Part shown: piece by piece, positions 17,233-24,831 of the stretch
Layout: the number at the start of each line of letters is the position of its first letter
Position numbering within the stretch: position 1 is the stretch's first letter
Origin: Nostoc linckia NIES-25
GTDB taxonomy: Bacteria; Cyanobacteriota; Cyanobacteriia; Cyanobacteriales; Nostocaceae
Length of the DNA: 64,000 bases
Assembly (NCBI RefSeq): GCF_002368035.1
Contig: NZ_AP018222.1
Location: 1,054,001 to 1,118,000, forward strand
Direction: 5' to 3'
The notes under the pieces: generated by a model
Told to the model about the DNA's origin: nothing
The model's database searches: none
What the model saw: only the letters and a program-made list of their open reading frames with translations
Translations under genes and position numbers: made by a program

Positions 17233-17248
17233 GAGACGCTACGCGAAC
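17233..17248 (+). repeat. Dispersed repeat GAGACGCTACGCGAAC (intergenic copy)
   Basis: The same 16-mer found inside tnpB at 7989-8004. Here it lies in the gap between the nuclease-like gene and the Hsp70 gene, preceded by CTCCCAAGGG, which can pair with part of it. Confidence 0.7.
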
Positions 17249-17287
17249 AAGATTTTTTAAACTAACCGCGAAGACGCGAAGAACGCG

Positions 17288-17317
17288 AAGATAAGATTAT
17301 TTTAGTTTAGCGATCGC
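17288..17317. repeat. 30-bp direct repeat, copy 2 (Hsp70 3' end)
   Basis: Identical to 16398-16427. It contains the last codons (AIAKLK) and stop of the Hsp70 gene, plus nine bases beyond. Confidence 0.85.
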
Positions 17318-18856
17318 CCCCCTCTCCACTAACATTTTCCCCGTCAATAAATCTTTTACTGTTACTACTAATACCCGTTGTTCGTTGACTTCAAATTGTG
17401 CTTGTATTCTGTCTACTCCTGTTTGTCCGGGCGGTTCGAGATGGGCGACGCATACTTGTTGATGATGAGTTTCTAAGGAACGATAGCTATCTTGTTTTAT
17501 TAAGTGGCTACTCGTCATTCTTCCTTGAGTATCGTAAGCAACTTCTGCTTGCGAAACTTCTGCAACTTCGCCAATATCAAGGCGAATTTCTCGCTGTCCT
17601 TCGGTGGCTACTTGCAAAGTTAAAGCTTCAGAACGCGCCCCTGGATACTTTGCTCCTTTTTCAATTAAAGTGAAATAAGAATAAGTTTTGCTGTGGGGTT
17701 CCCAAAGCCGGATAGCATAACTGTGGCGCAGGTAATCATCAACTGCTGTCATTTCACTTAAAGCTAATGCGCCATGTGCCACAGCTTCAAAGGGTTTATC
17801 TAATTTAACTTTTTGTCTGCCGAAATAGGAAATTACTAGTTGTTGAATCGCCGGAATTTGGCAAGTACCGCCGACTAATAAAACCTGTTCGATGGCAGAT
17901 TTAGCGATACCTTTGGAAAGGGCGATCGCTAATACTTCATCTATCGCTTGTCTTAACTGTTCTAATAATTGTTGATTTTCTAAAATTTCGCCCAACTCGT
18001 CCCGATGTAACTGCAATTCATGGGACATAAAATTTTCATCATCAAACCAAGCTTCTTTCGCCTCATCTGTTGTCGAAAGTTGAATTTTTACCCTTTCTGC
18101 TACTTCCAATAAATTCATAAAACCGATTTCTCCAACTTCAGCGCGGGAGGAATTGATTTTTTGCAGATAATGTTCGACAATCCAAGTATCGATATCTACA
18201 CCGCCAATAAAAGCATCAGATTTAGCAAGAACTTCAGCGCGTACTGCTTGCTGTTCGGAAGCGACGCTGACAGTCCGTACTAAACTTAAATCCAACGTTC
18301 CGCCACCAAAATCTACTACCAAAACCACAGTACCAGGACGCTTGATGGCATAACCAAGGGCGGCTGCTGTTGATTCATCAACAATTTGCACTGCGGGAAT
18401 ATTTAGCTTATCGCCCAAATTGCGAAACCAGTCAAGATATCGCTCAAATGCACCTACAGGAACCGTAAAGATAACGTGGCTTGGCTGCAATTGCTGTTCA
18501 ATTTGTTGCCAAATTTCTAACAAAAACAGTTCTGAAATAATCTCAGCACTATAACTATTACCATCCAAAAGTCGCGGAGGCGGCACAAAATCCGCTGCTA
18601 AATCCCGTTTGAAAGCACGAAAACAGCGTTCCGGCTGGGCAAACCCCAAGCGTTTGGCACGTACAGACTCGCCAAACAAAATGCTATTTTGCCCTTCCAC
18701 AAACACCAAACTCGGCACCACGCTAACTTGTTCGCCCCCAACCTCAAACCGCCGCGACATCGAATCAAATCGCAACGTCCGTGGTTTTTGCGTAATCAAA
18801 TCAGTCGTACAAACAACAGTATTGCTAGTACCAAAATCAATTATTACTGTAGTCAT
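17297..18856 (-). CDS. Hsp70-family chaperone (non-canonical, DnaK-related)
   Basis: A 519-residue Hsp70-type ATPase, clearly shorter than DnaK (~630). The phosphate-1 motif IDFGTSNTVV (about residues 6-15), phosphate-2 VVDFGGGTLDLSLV and adenosine motif VLLVGGTCQIPAI are present, together with the connector VDESTAAALGYA. The C-terminal ~130 residues replace the usual peptide-binding domain with a shorter beta-rich region (REIRLDIGEVAEVSQAEVAY). It is cotranscribed with a GrpE-like membrane protein upstream (81-bp gap containing a tandem repeat) and a DUF2997 gene, so it is probably a dedicated chaperone for a specific client, perhaps at the membrane. No J-domain protein is present in the window. 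Confidence 0.9.
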   Translation of the reverse strand: MTTVIIDFGTSNTVVCTTDLITQKPRTLRFDSMSRRFEVGGEQVSVVPSLVFVEGQNSILFGESVRAKRLGFAQPERCFRAFKRDLAADFVPPPRLLDGNSYSAEIISELFLLEIWQQIEQQLQPSHVIFTVPVGAFERYLDWFRNLGDKLNIPAVQIVDESTAAALGYAIKRPGTVVLVVDFGGGTLDLSLVRTVSVASEQQAVRAEVLAKSDAFIGGVDIDTWIVEHYLQKINSSRAEVGEIGFMNLLEVAERVKIQLSTTDEAKEAWFDDENFMSHELQLHRDELGEILENQQLLEQLRQAIDEVLAIALSKGIAKSAIEQVLLVGGTCQIPAIQQLVISYFGRQKVKLDKPFEAVAHGALALSEMTAVDDYLRHSYAIRLWEPHSKTYSYFTLIEKGAKYPGARSEALTLQVATEGQREIRLDIGEVAEVSQAEVAYDTQGRMTSSHLIKQDSYRSLETHHQQVCVAHLEPPGQTGVDRIQAQFEVNEQRVLVVTVKDLLTGKMLVERGAIAKLK

Positions 18857-18894
18857 TTGTCATTTGTCATTAGGCATTGGTTATTCCCCGCGTC

Positions 18895-18955
18895 CCCCCA
18901 TCTCCCCACCTCCCCATCTCCCTACCTCCCCATCTCCCTACCTCCCGCCTCCCGG
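18895..18955. repeat. C/T-rich tandem repeat (CCCCATCTCCCTACCT)
   Basis: About four imperfect units of TCCCCATCTCCCTACC lie between the Hsp70 start and the GrpE-like stop. The last units encode the C-terminal SLPGGGR of the GrpE-like protein, so the gene ends inside the repeat. Confidence 0.75.
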
Positions 18956-19597
18956 CAAACTCCGGCTAACCTTAGCAGGGCAAAGAATCCTTCCTTGATG
19001 CTGATAGCCAATAAATCGAATGTAAACTAATTCACCTTCGGTAATATCAGCATTGTCTGGTTGATGAAGTTGGGAATTATAAGGGACTTGTTGCCAAGGT
19101 TTGCCTATCTGTTCGTAACCCCATTTACTAAGAAGATTATTTAGAGGAGTAAACATGGAAAGCAGATTTTTCACGGGCAATTCTGGTTTAACACTCACCA
19201 TTTGGTGGATGCTGGGGTAGTTTGTCAGTAATGTCTGCAATTGCTCAAATGTGGAAGTGCGAAATTCTTCTGTTAGTTGTAGACGTTGCTGTTGCAACTC
19301 TTCATGGAGTCGCACACCTTCTTGATGCAGTGCGGCTTTTTCAGAAATAAGTTGCTGTATTTTTTGCTCTAATTCTAAGTATTTTTGTTGAGATGCTTGG
19401 AGTTCGTCTTCTAGTAATTTAATTTGAGATTGCGCCAACCCTAACTTATCAATTCGCTTGTTTGGTTGAGAAGCGATCGCCGCGTTAATTACTGGAATAA
19501 TCAAAAGTAAGGCCAAAAATCCGATTGCGATCGCTAAAATACTTTCCAGAGAAAACATTCCGGTTCCCTGGATGTCTGATATGATGTCTGCAAGCAT
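18938..19597 (-). CDS. Membrane-anchored GrpE-like nucleotide exchange factor
   Basis: A 219-residue protein. A single transmembrane helix at ~17-40 (LAIAIGFLALLLIIPVINAA) is followed by a long coiled coil (~50-112, LLEDELQASQQKYLELEQKI). The C-terminal domain resembles the GrpE beta-wing: WGYEQIGKPWQQV, SQLHQPDNADITEGEL, then GYQHQGRILCPAKVSR, in the same order as the IG.PF-P-LH ... GY ... LRPAKV pattern of GrpE. GrpE exchanges ADP for ATP on Hsp70, and this gene is directly upstream of the Hsp70 gene. The anchor and the replacement of the GrpE N-terminus are unusual. The GrpE assignment rests on this C-terminal pattern and the context. Confidence 0.75.
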   Translation of the reverse strand: MLADIISDIQGTGMFSLESILAIAIGFLALLLIIPVINAAIASQPNKRIDKLGLAQSQIKLLEDELQASQQKYLELEQKIQQLISEKAALHQEGVRLHEELQQQRLQLTEEFRTSTFEQLQTLLTNYPSIHQMVSVKPELPVKNLLSMFTPLNNLLSKWGYEQIGKPWQQVPYNSQLHQPDNADITEGELVYIRFIGYQHQGRILCPAKVSRSLPGGGR

Positions 19598-19608
19598 CTG
19601 TATCTCTC

Positions 19609-19821
19609 CTATTGTTGTTTGAGAGACTGTTGTTCTGTTCCTGTGACGTTTTCTTCTCCCTCATAATATTCAGGAAGCAGTTCTTTGGTTTCTACGTCTC
19701 CCAAAGCATCTTCAATTCCAGATGTTGTGCTGGTACAACTTGCGCCAGAAGCACCAATTACAGTTTCCGTAATTTTTCCATCTTTACCGATGCGATACTC
19801 AATTTTTTGATACTCAGCCAT
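19609..19821 (-). CDS. DUF2997 family small protein
   Basis: A 70-residue protein starting MAEYQKIEYRIGKDGKITE (ATG 19819-19821; a frame 20 codons longer is open but lacks family match). IGKDGKITETVIGASGASC, the Thr-rich loop and LGDVETKELLPEYYEGEE fit DUF2997. In many cyanobacteria this family sits beside DUF1257/Ycf35 and Ycf46-like AAA genes, which are 6-9 kb away here. The conserved Cys (SGASCTSTT) is present. Function is unknown. It is first in an operon with the GrpE-like gene (11-bp gap) and Hsp70, and is divergent from the LRR/radical SAM operon. Confidence 0.85.
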   Translation of the reverse strand: MAEYQKIEYRIGKDGKITETVIGASGASCTSTTSGIEDALGDVETKELLPEYYEGEENVTGTEQQSLKQQ

Positions 19822-20117
19822 AAGTAAAATATCTATATTTTCAAGGTTTTCAAGCAATACGCAGTTATTCCGTTGTATCACTTTTGCCAGTTAACTGCAA
19901 TTACCATCTGGCACTAGCACAAACAAATAAATGTATCAGGGCTTTACTAATTTACTAAAACAAATGTACTATTTTTGATGAGATTACACAAGCCTCAAAG
20001 AAACCGAGTCAAAATTATGAGTGTGTTATTTGTTACAAATTGTGGGCGATCGCAACTTGAGCAAGGTTCTAATAAAATTTTTGGGAATCCTAATTAAGAC
20101 TTGAAAGGTAAAGCAAC

Positions 20118-21413
20118 ATGACTGACAATCAAAATCAACCCAGAGATTATGATGCTGTACTTGGCGGACAATCGCCGCCTCCTGTAGATGGAGTTGTTCT
20201 TGGAGGAATTGAGGGCGTTAAGCGTTGTTTATCAAATCCTGTAGCTAATGTGCGAATTGCTGCACTCAGCGAAGCCTTGAAATATGGTGATGCAGGGTTG
20301 GATGTTTTAATTCAAGCGTTGCAAGATAAATCGAGGTTAGTACAGCGTTTTGCTTATCGACAATTAAAACAAAGAGTAGAACCGCAAGTTAAACAAGCTT
20401 TGCAAACATATAAACCTTGGAACTTAGAAGAGAGAATTGATAAGTATTATGTCTATAAAGCTACTCAATTTGCTAATCGGCAAGTTGTAGATTTCAATCC
20501 GAATATAGGTATTATAGAACCTGTTAACAAGGCTTACGCTCTTACATACGGTGATTATGAATATTATGATGAAGATTTGCGTAGGCTTGTCCAAGAACCT
20601 AATGAAGAAAATTTACCGAGTCAATTTAATAGACTTTTCCAAGAACCCAAGGCCGACAAATTAGAAGCTTTAGTCTTTGGTTTGTGGGCTGAAGCTTATG
20701 AAAGGGGTTCAAGTATTATTGTCGAAGCTTTAGTTGATGCCAAAAAATATTTAACTAATCTCAAAGCTGTTTTTATTGGTAATATTGCTCCTGATGAATG
20801 CGAAATTTCTTGGATTCAGCAAAGTGATATCAGCCCGATTTTACAAGCTTATCCTAAACTGGAAATTTTGCAAGTTCGTGGTGGCGATGGTTTACATTTT
20901 AGTCCACCAGTGCGACACAATAACCTCAAAGCTTTAATTGTAGAAACTGGGGGATTAAGTCGGGATACCGTCGCACAAATTTGTAATATGAATCTGCCAG
21001 CATTGGAACATTTAGAATTATGGTTTGGCAGTGAAGATTACGGTGGAGACTGTTGGGTTGAAGATATACATCCGATTCTTTTTGAAGATAAGTTTCCCAA
21101 TTTAACTTATTTAGGATTACGCAATAGTCAATTTACCGATGAAATAGTCAATGCTATTGTGACTTCTCCAATTATTAATTCTATCAGCGTACTTGACCTG
21201 TCGATGGGAACGTTGAGTGATGCGGGTGCTGAAGAGTTGCTGAATTGTGAAGCTATTAATTATCTTGACATTCTCAATGTTTCAGAAAGCTTTTTGTCTC
21301 AGGAAATGATTGAAAAATTATCTGGTTTGGATGTGCGTGTTTTAGCAAATCATCAGAAAAAAGAAGATGATGATAGCTACATACATGGACGCTATTGTTC
21401 TGTTGCCGAATAG
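20118..21413 (+). CDS. VLGG-tag HEAT module fused to an STM4015-type LRR protein, copy 1
   Basis: A 431-residue protein. Tag at ~10-35 (RDYDAVLGGQSPPPVDG ... VLGGIEGVK), then HEAT-like repeats (~40-95), then an STM4015-like domain: FANRQVVDFNPN (~120), KLEALVFGLWAEAYE, and leucine-rich repeats (LEILQVRGGDGLHF, NLTYLGLRNSQFTDE, SVLDLSMGTLSDAGAEELL). It ends RYCSVAE. STM4015 proteins are encoded beside radical SAM, ATP-grasp and sulfatase-like genes in a conserved cluster of unknown function, as here. It is first in the + strand operon, with AAAGG just before the ATG. It probably acts as a scaffold or substrate for the enzymes downstream. Confidence 0.88.
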   Translation: MTDNQNQPRDYDAVLGGQSPPPVDGVVLGGIEGVKRCLSNPVANVRIAALSEALKYGDAGLDVLIQALQDKSRLVQRFAYRQLKQRVEPQVKQALQTYKPWNLEERIDKYYVYKATQFANRQVVDFNPNIGIIEPVNKAYALTYGDYEYYDEDLRRLVQEPNEENLPSQFNRLFQEPKADKLEALVFGLWAEAYERGSSIIVEALVDAKKYLTNLKAVFIGNIAPDECEISWIQQSDISPILQAYPKLEILQVRGGDGLHFSPPVRHNNLKALIVETGGLSRDTVAQICNMNLPALEHLELWFGSEDYGGDCWVEDIHPILFEDKFPNLTYLGLRNSQFTDEIVNAIVTSPIINSISVLDLSMGTLSDAGAEELLNCEAINYLDILNVSESFLSQEMIEKLSGLDVRVLANHQKKEDDDSYIHGRYCSVAE

Positions 21414-21468
21414 TTTATCAATTGTAATTTATCGTTTATTAAAATTAATAAATATAAGTAAATTTTAG

Positions 21469-22731
21469 ATGAATAATAATCAAAATCAACCCGGAGAATT
21501 TGACGCAGTACTTCGTGGAGAGGCGCAAAAGCCAAATTATGCTGTAGTTTTGGGAGGAATTGAGGGAGTTAAAAATCGTCTCAATAGCGAAGATTATGAA
21601 GTTAGGGTTGCGGCGCTTAAAGATGCGCTTAATTATGGTGATGTAGGAGTAGATTTAATTATTGATGAATTATATAACTCTTCAAACGAAACACATAATT
21701 ATGCTATCGATTTACTACGAAAAGCAGGTGTTAAAGGTAAACGGGTATTACTTGATTATGACCCTTGGTTAGTTTTTACTACATTTAAAAATTGGGAAGA
21801 TTGGCAAGATTTCTGTGATGACTGGATTGACAATCCAATATATCAGGCATATTGTCTATATCACAAAAATTATCTGAATAGTAAAAATAAATTATTGCGG
21901 TTCTTGAAAGATTCCCAACCCAAGTATATAGAAGCAATTAAATGTGAAATGTACTACAAAGATCCAAATTGTAAAACTGCTTTTAAAGATTTTGTACAAA
22001 CAATTATAAATGCTCGTAAATCACTTCCTCATCTTCGAGCATTATTGATTGGAGATTATGAGGCAACCTATAACGAAAAATATCGAAAATCAAGAGTTAA
22101 TGTATCTAATATTTATCCTCTACTAAAATCATATCCTAATTTGCAATTACTTCACATCCGGGGTCGAATGGTTAATGAAGATATTCTAAAACCTGAGTTA
22201 CAGATACTACAAATTCAGAATTCTCAAAAGAATTCTACTATTTCTATTAAGCTTTTAAAACCTGAGAGTTTAAAAACTCTGATTGTTGATGCTGATGGTA
22301 TATGTGATGATAATCTGGCGAAAGTTTGCAATTTAAATTTACCGTCTTTAGAATACTTTGAACTATGGCTAAGTAGAAGCGATTTAATCAATATCAATAT
22401 GGATAGTTTAGCACCTGTGCTTTCGGTCGAATCATTCCCTAATTTAGCATACTTAGCAATAAGAAAATGCGGGAATATGAGCGAGGTTGCTAAGGCTATT
22501 GTTAATTCTCCAATTATGAAAAATCTCAAGATACTTGAATTAACAGATGGAAATATAAGTAGTGGAGGTGCTATAGCTTTATTAAAGTCTTCAGCAGTTA
22601 ATCGTCTGCATACTCTTAATGTTTCTGGAAATCGTTTACATAAGAATACAATCGAGCAACTTTCAAACTTGAAATGTCGAGTAATTGCAGATTCTCAGTT
22701 TAGCGATCGCTATTACTCAGTCTGGGAATAA
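21469..22731 (+). CDS. VLGG-tag HEAT/LRR protein, divergent STM4015-type copy 2
   Basis: A 420-residue protein related to its upstream neighbour but more divergent. The tag is altered (GEFDAVLRGEAQKPNYAVVLGG), and the FANRxVVDF motif is replaced by a Trp-rich stretch (TTFKNWEDWQDFCDDWID). LRR units remain (LQLLHIRGRMVNED, NLAYLAIRKCGNMSEV, LKILELTDGNISSGGAIALL, LHTLNVSGNRL), and the C-terminus RYYSVWE is kept. It follows with a 55-bp gap and is followed 11 bp later by the ATP-grasp gene. Divergence of the tag with retention of the tail makes it informative for deciding which end the enzymes recognise. Confidence 0.85.
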   Translation: MNNNQNQPGEFDAVLRGEAQKPNYAVVLGGIEGVKNRLNSEDYEVRVAALKDALNYGDVGVDLIIDELYNSSNETHNYAIDLLRKAGVKGKRVLLDYDPWLVFTTFKNWEDWQDFCDDWIDNPIYQAYCLYHKNYLNSKNKLLRFLKDSQPKYIEAIKCEMYYKDPNCKTAFKDFVQTIINARKSLPHLRALLIGDYEATYNEKYRKSRVNVSNIYPLLKSYPNLQLLHIRGRMVNEDILKPELQILQIQNSQKNSTISIKLLKPESLKTLIVDADGICDDNLAKVCNLNLPSLEYFELWLSRSDLININMDSLAPVLSVESFPNLAYLAIRKCGNMSEVAKAIVNSPIMKNLKILELTDGNISSGGAIALLKSSAVNRLHTLNVSGNRLHKNTIEQLSNLKCRVIADSQFSDRYYSVWE

Positions 22732-22742
22732 ACTATATATCA

Positions 22743-23918
22743 ATGCTAAACTTCATCCTCATCGCCAACCCTGAAAATCGCCGTGTCGGTTTCCTCCAAC
22801 AAGCACTAACTCATTTCAACTTACCACCAGCCACGGTAGTAGATTACGCAGAATTAATTTCCGGTAAACAAACCCTCGCACAATTCAACCTACCCAACAC
22901 CATTATCCGCTTCGATTCTCCAGAAAAGAACTTTGATATCGATAAAGCCATCATCGCCGCAGGTTTCAATGTATCGGATAACGGACAACATCAACGCATC
23001 AGTCCTAGCGAAGCTATAGAATTAGAATTCGACAAAGGACGCATCCTCTACCCGCGACAGTGGTATTTAGGTTGGCGATATCTATTACAAAAATGGGAAT
23101 CTCAACTTACTCCTTTTCAGGCTTACTTCATGAACCATCCGCAAGATATTGCTGTGATGTTTGACAAACCAGCCTGTCACGAAAGATTCAGCCATCACAA
23201 TATTCCCGTTCCTCGTTCTCTAGGTAAAATTCACAATTACGAACATTTGCGCGAACAAATGCAAACCCAGGGAATGGAACGAGTATTCGTCAAACTTTCC
23301 CACGGTTCCGCCGCTTCTGGAGTTGTGGCTTATCGCGCAAATTCCCGTTTTCAATCAGCCATTACCACCGTCGAACGAGTGCGGGAAAATGGCGAAACTC
23401 TACTTTACAATTCCCGTAAAATTAGCCACTACACTCATCATGAAGAAATCGCCGATATCATCAACATTTTGACAGCAGAAGGCGTACAAGTTGAAGAATG
23501 GCTACCCAAAGCACATTTACAAGGATGCGGTTTTGATGTGCGTGTGGTGGTTATTAATGGTGAAGCACAACATATAGTTGTTCGCCTTGGTAAAAGTCCG
23601 ATGACAAATTTACATTTAGGGAATGAACGGGGAGATATAGAGGAGTTTTTAGCAAAAGTTGGTGTAGAAAATTGGGAGATGATGAAGCGAACTTGCGAAC
23701 AAGCAGCAGCGTTATTTCCTGATAGTTTATATTGCGGAGTTGATTTACTGATTTTACCTGATTGGAAAACTCACGCAATTTTAGAGATTAATGCTTTTGG
23801 CGATTTATTACCGGGGATTTTATGGAATGGAATGGATACTTATACGAGTGAAGTTAAGGCAGTTTTGGAACGAACCGCAGAGGCGCAGAGAACACAGAGA
23901 ATAAAGAAAAAATTTTAA
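22743..23918 (+). CDS. STM4014-family ATP-grasp protein
   Basis: A 391-residue protein. N-terminal preATP-like region (LNFILIANPENRRVGFLQQ), then an ATP-grasp core: VFVKLSHGSAASGVVAYR (ATP-binding lysine), VQVEEWLPKAHLQGCGFDVR, and the metal-binding CGVDLLILPDW ... AILEINAFGDLLPG. ATP-grasp enzymes join a carboxylate to an amine or thiol through an acyl-phosphate. In this cluster the partner substrate is unknown; the LRR proteins are candidates. The last ~16 residues (ERTAEAQRTQRIKKKF) are encoded by a CGCAGAGGCGCAGAGA-type genomic repeat, so the tail is probably accidental. It sits one base before the next gene, which indicates translational coupling. Confidence 0.85.
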   Translation: MLNFILIANPENRRVGFLQQALTHFNLPPATVVDYAELISGKQTLAQFNLPNTIIRFDSPEKNFDIDKAIIAAGFNVSDNGQHQRISPSEAIELEFDKGRILYPRQWYLGWRYLLQKWESQLTPFQAYFMNHPQDIAVMFDKPACHERFSHHNIPVPRSLGKIHNYEHLREQMQTQGMERVFVKLSHGSAASGVVAYRANSRFQSAITTVERVRENGETLLYNSRKISHYTHHEEIADIINILTAEGVQVEEWLPKAHLQGCGFDVRVVVINGEAQHIVVRLGKSPMTNLHLGNERGDIEEFLAKVGVENWEMMKRTCEQAAALFPDSLYCGVDLLILPDWKTHAILEINAFGDLLPGILWNGMDTYTSEVKAVLERTAEAQRTQRIKKKF

Positions 23919-23919
23919 T

Positions 23920-24720
23920 ATGTTAAACATGAATCAAATCGTGGGAACTTATGATATTTTATTTATTACTCTAGATACACTACGTTACGATGTAGCCAAA
24001 AAATTACTCGCACAAAAACGGACTCCTAATTTAGAAAAAGTTTTACCCAAAACAGGTTGGGAAGAACGTCATTCACCTGGAAATTTCACTTACGCAGCGC
24101 ATCATGCATTTTTTGCCGGCTTTTTACCTACACCTGTAACGCCAGGAATTCACCCCCGGATTTTTGCATTAGGATTTGAAGGAAGTACCACCACAACTGA
24201 TAAAACTTGTGTGTTAGATAGCTCAAATATTGTTAGTGGATTAGCTGCTAAGGGATATCATACAGTTTGCATTGGTGGAGTTGGTTTTTTTAACAAACGC
24301 AATTCTATAGGTAATGTATTTCCCTCAATGTTTGCTGAAAGTTACTGGAGTCCAGAGTTAGGTGTTACTAATCCAAAATCTACAGAAAATCAGGTAAATC
24401 TGGCGAGGGATATTTTAGAAAAAACGCCACATAATCAACGCATATTTTTATTTATAAATATTTCCGCTTTGCATCAACCAAATTACTTTTACCTTCCCAA
24501 CCCAAAGGATAAAATCGACACCATTGAATCTCACGCCGCAGCTTTGGAATATGTAGATAGTCAATTAGCCAAACTCTGGAATATTATACGCCAAAGACAT
24601 TCTACTTTTTGCATTCTGTGTTCCGACCACGGGACAACTTATGGTGAAGATGGTTACACTGGACATCGACTTAGCCATCCTGCGGTTTGGACTGTTCCTT
24701 ATGCAGAGTTTATTTTATGA
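23920..24720 (+). CDS. STM4013-family sulfatase-fold hydrolase
   Basis: A 266-residue protein of the alkaline phosphatase/sulfatase superfamily, matching the STM4013/SEN3800 type. DILFITLDTLRYDVA supplies the first metal-binding Asp. TTTTDKTC and the N-terminal half follow. FCILCSDHGTTYGEDGYTGHR contains the DHG and GHR metal ligands. The family hydrolyses phosphate or sulfate esters or transfers phospho-groups. At 266 residues it is at the small end, lacking most of the usual C-terminal subdomain. No signal peptide is visible, so it acts in the cytoplasm. ATG at 23920 or 23929 may be the start. Confidence 0.82.
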   Translation: MLNMNQIVGTYDILFITLDTLRYDVAKKLLAQKRTPNLEKVLPKTGWEERHSPGNFTYAAHHAFFAGFLPTPVTPGIHPRIFALGFEGSTTTTDKTCVLDSSNIVSGLAAKGYHTVCIGGVGFFNKRNSIGNVFPSMFAESYWSPELGVTNPKSTENQVNLARDILEKTPHNQRIFLFINISALHQPNYFYLPNPKDKIDTIESHAAALEYVDSQLAKLWNIIRQRHSTFCILCSDHGTTYGEDGYTGHRLSHPAVWTVPYAEFIL

Positions 24721-24725
24721 AAACC

Positions 24726-24806
24726 TCACGCAGAGGCGCATACTTCGACTTCGCTCAGTAACCAGAGGCGCGGAGAATTTCTCTGTGTCTCTGCGTCTCT
24801 GCGTGA
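24726..24806. repeat. Inverted repeat TCACGCAGAGGCGC ... GTCTCTGCGTGA
   Basis: The arms TCACGCAGAGGCGC and GCGTCTCTGCGTGA enclose ~55 bases in the 111-bp gap between the hydrolase and radical SAM genes. The same core (CGCAGAGGCGCAGAG) forms the 3' end of the ATP-grasp gene. A transcript crossing it would fold strongly, which might lower expression of the genes behind it. Confidence 0.65.
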
Positions 24807-24831
24807 AACTTAATTTCTTCTTTTAAATCCT

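Noticed and set aside
17297..18856. Housekeeping DnaK
   Set aside because: It is too short, lacks the normal substrate-binding domain, and has an atypical GrpE-like partner; it is a paralogue.
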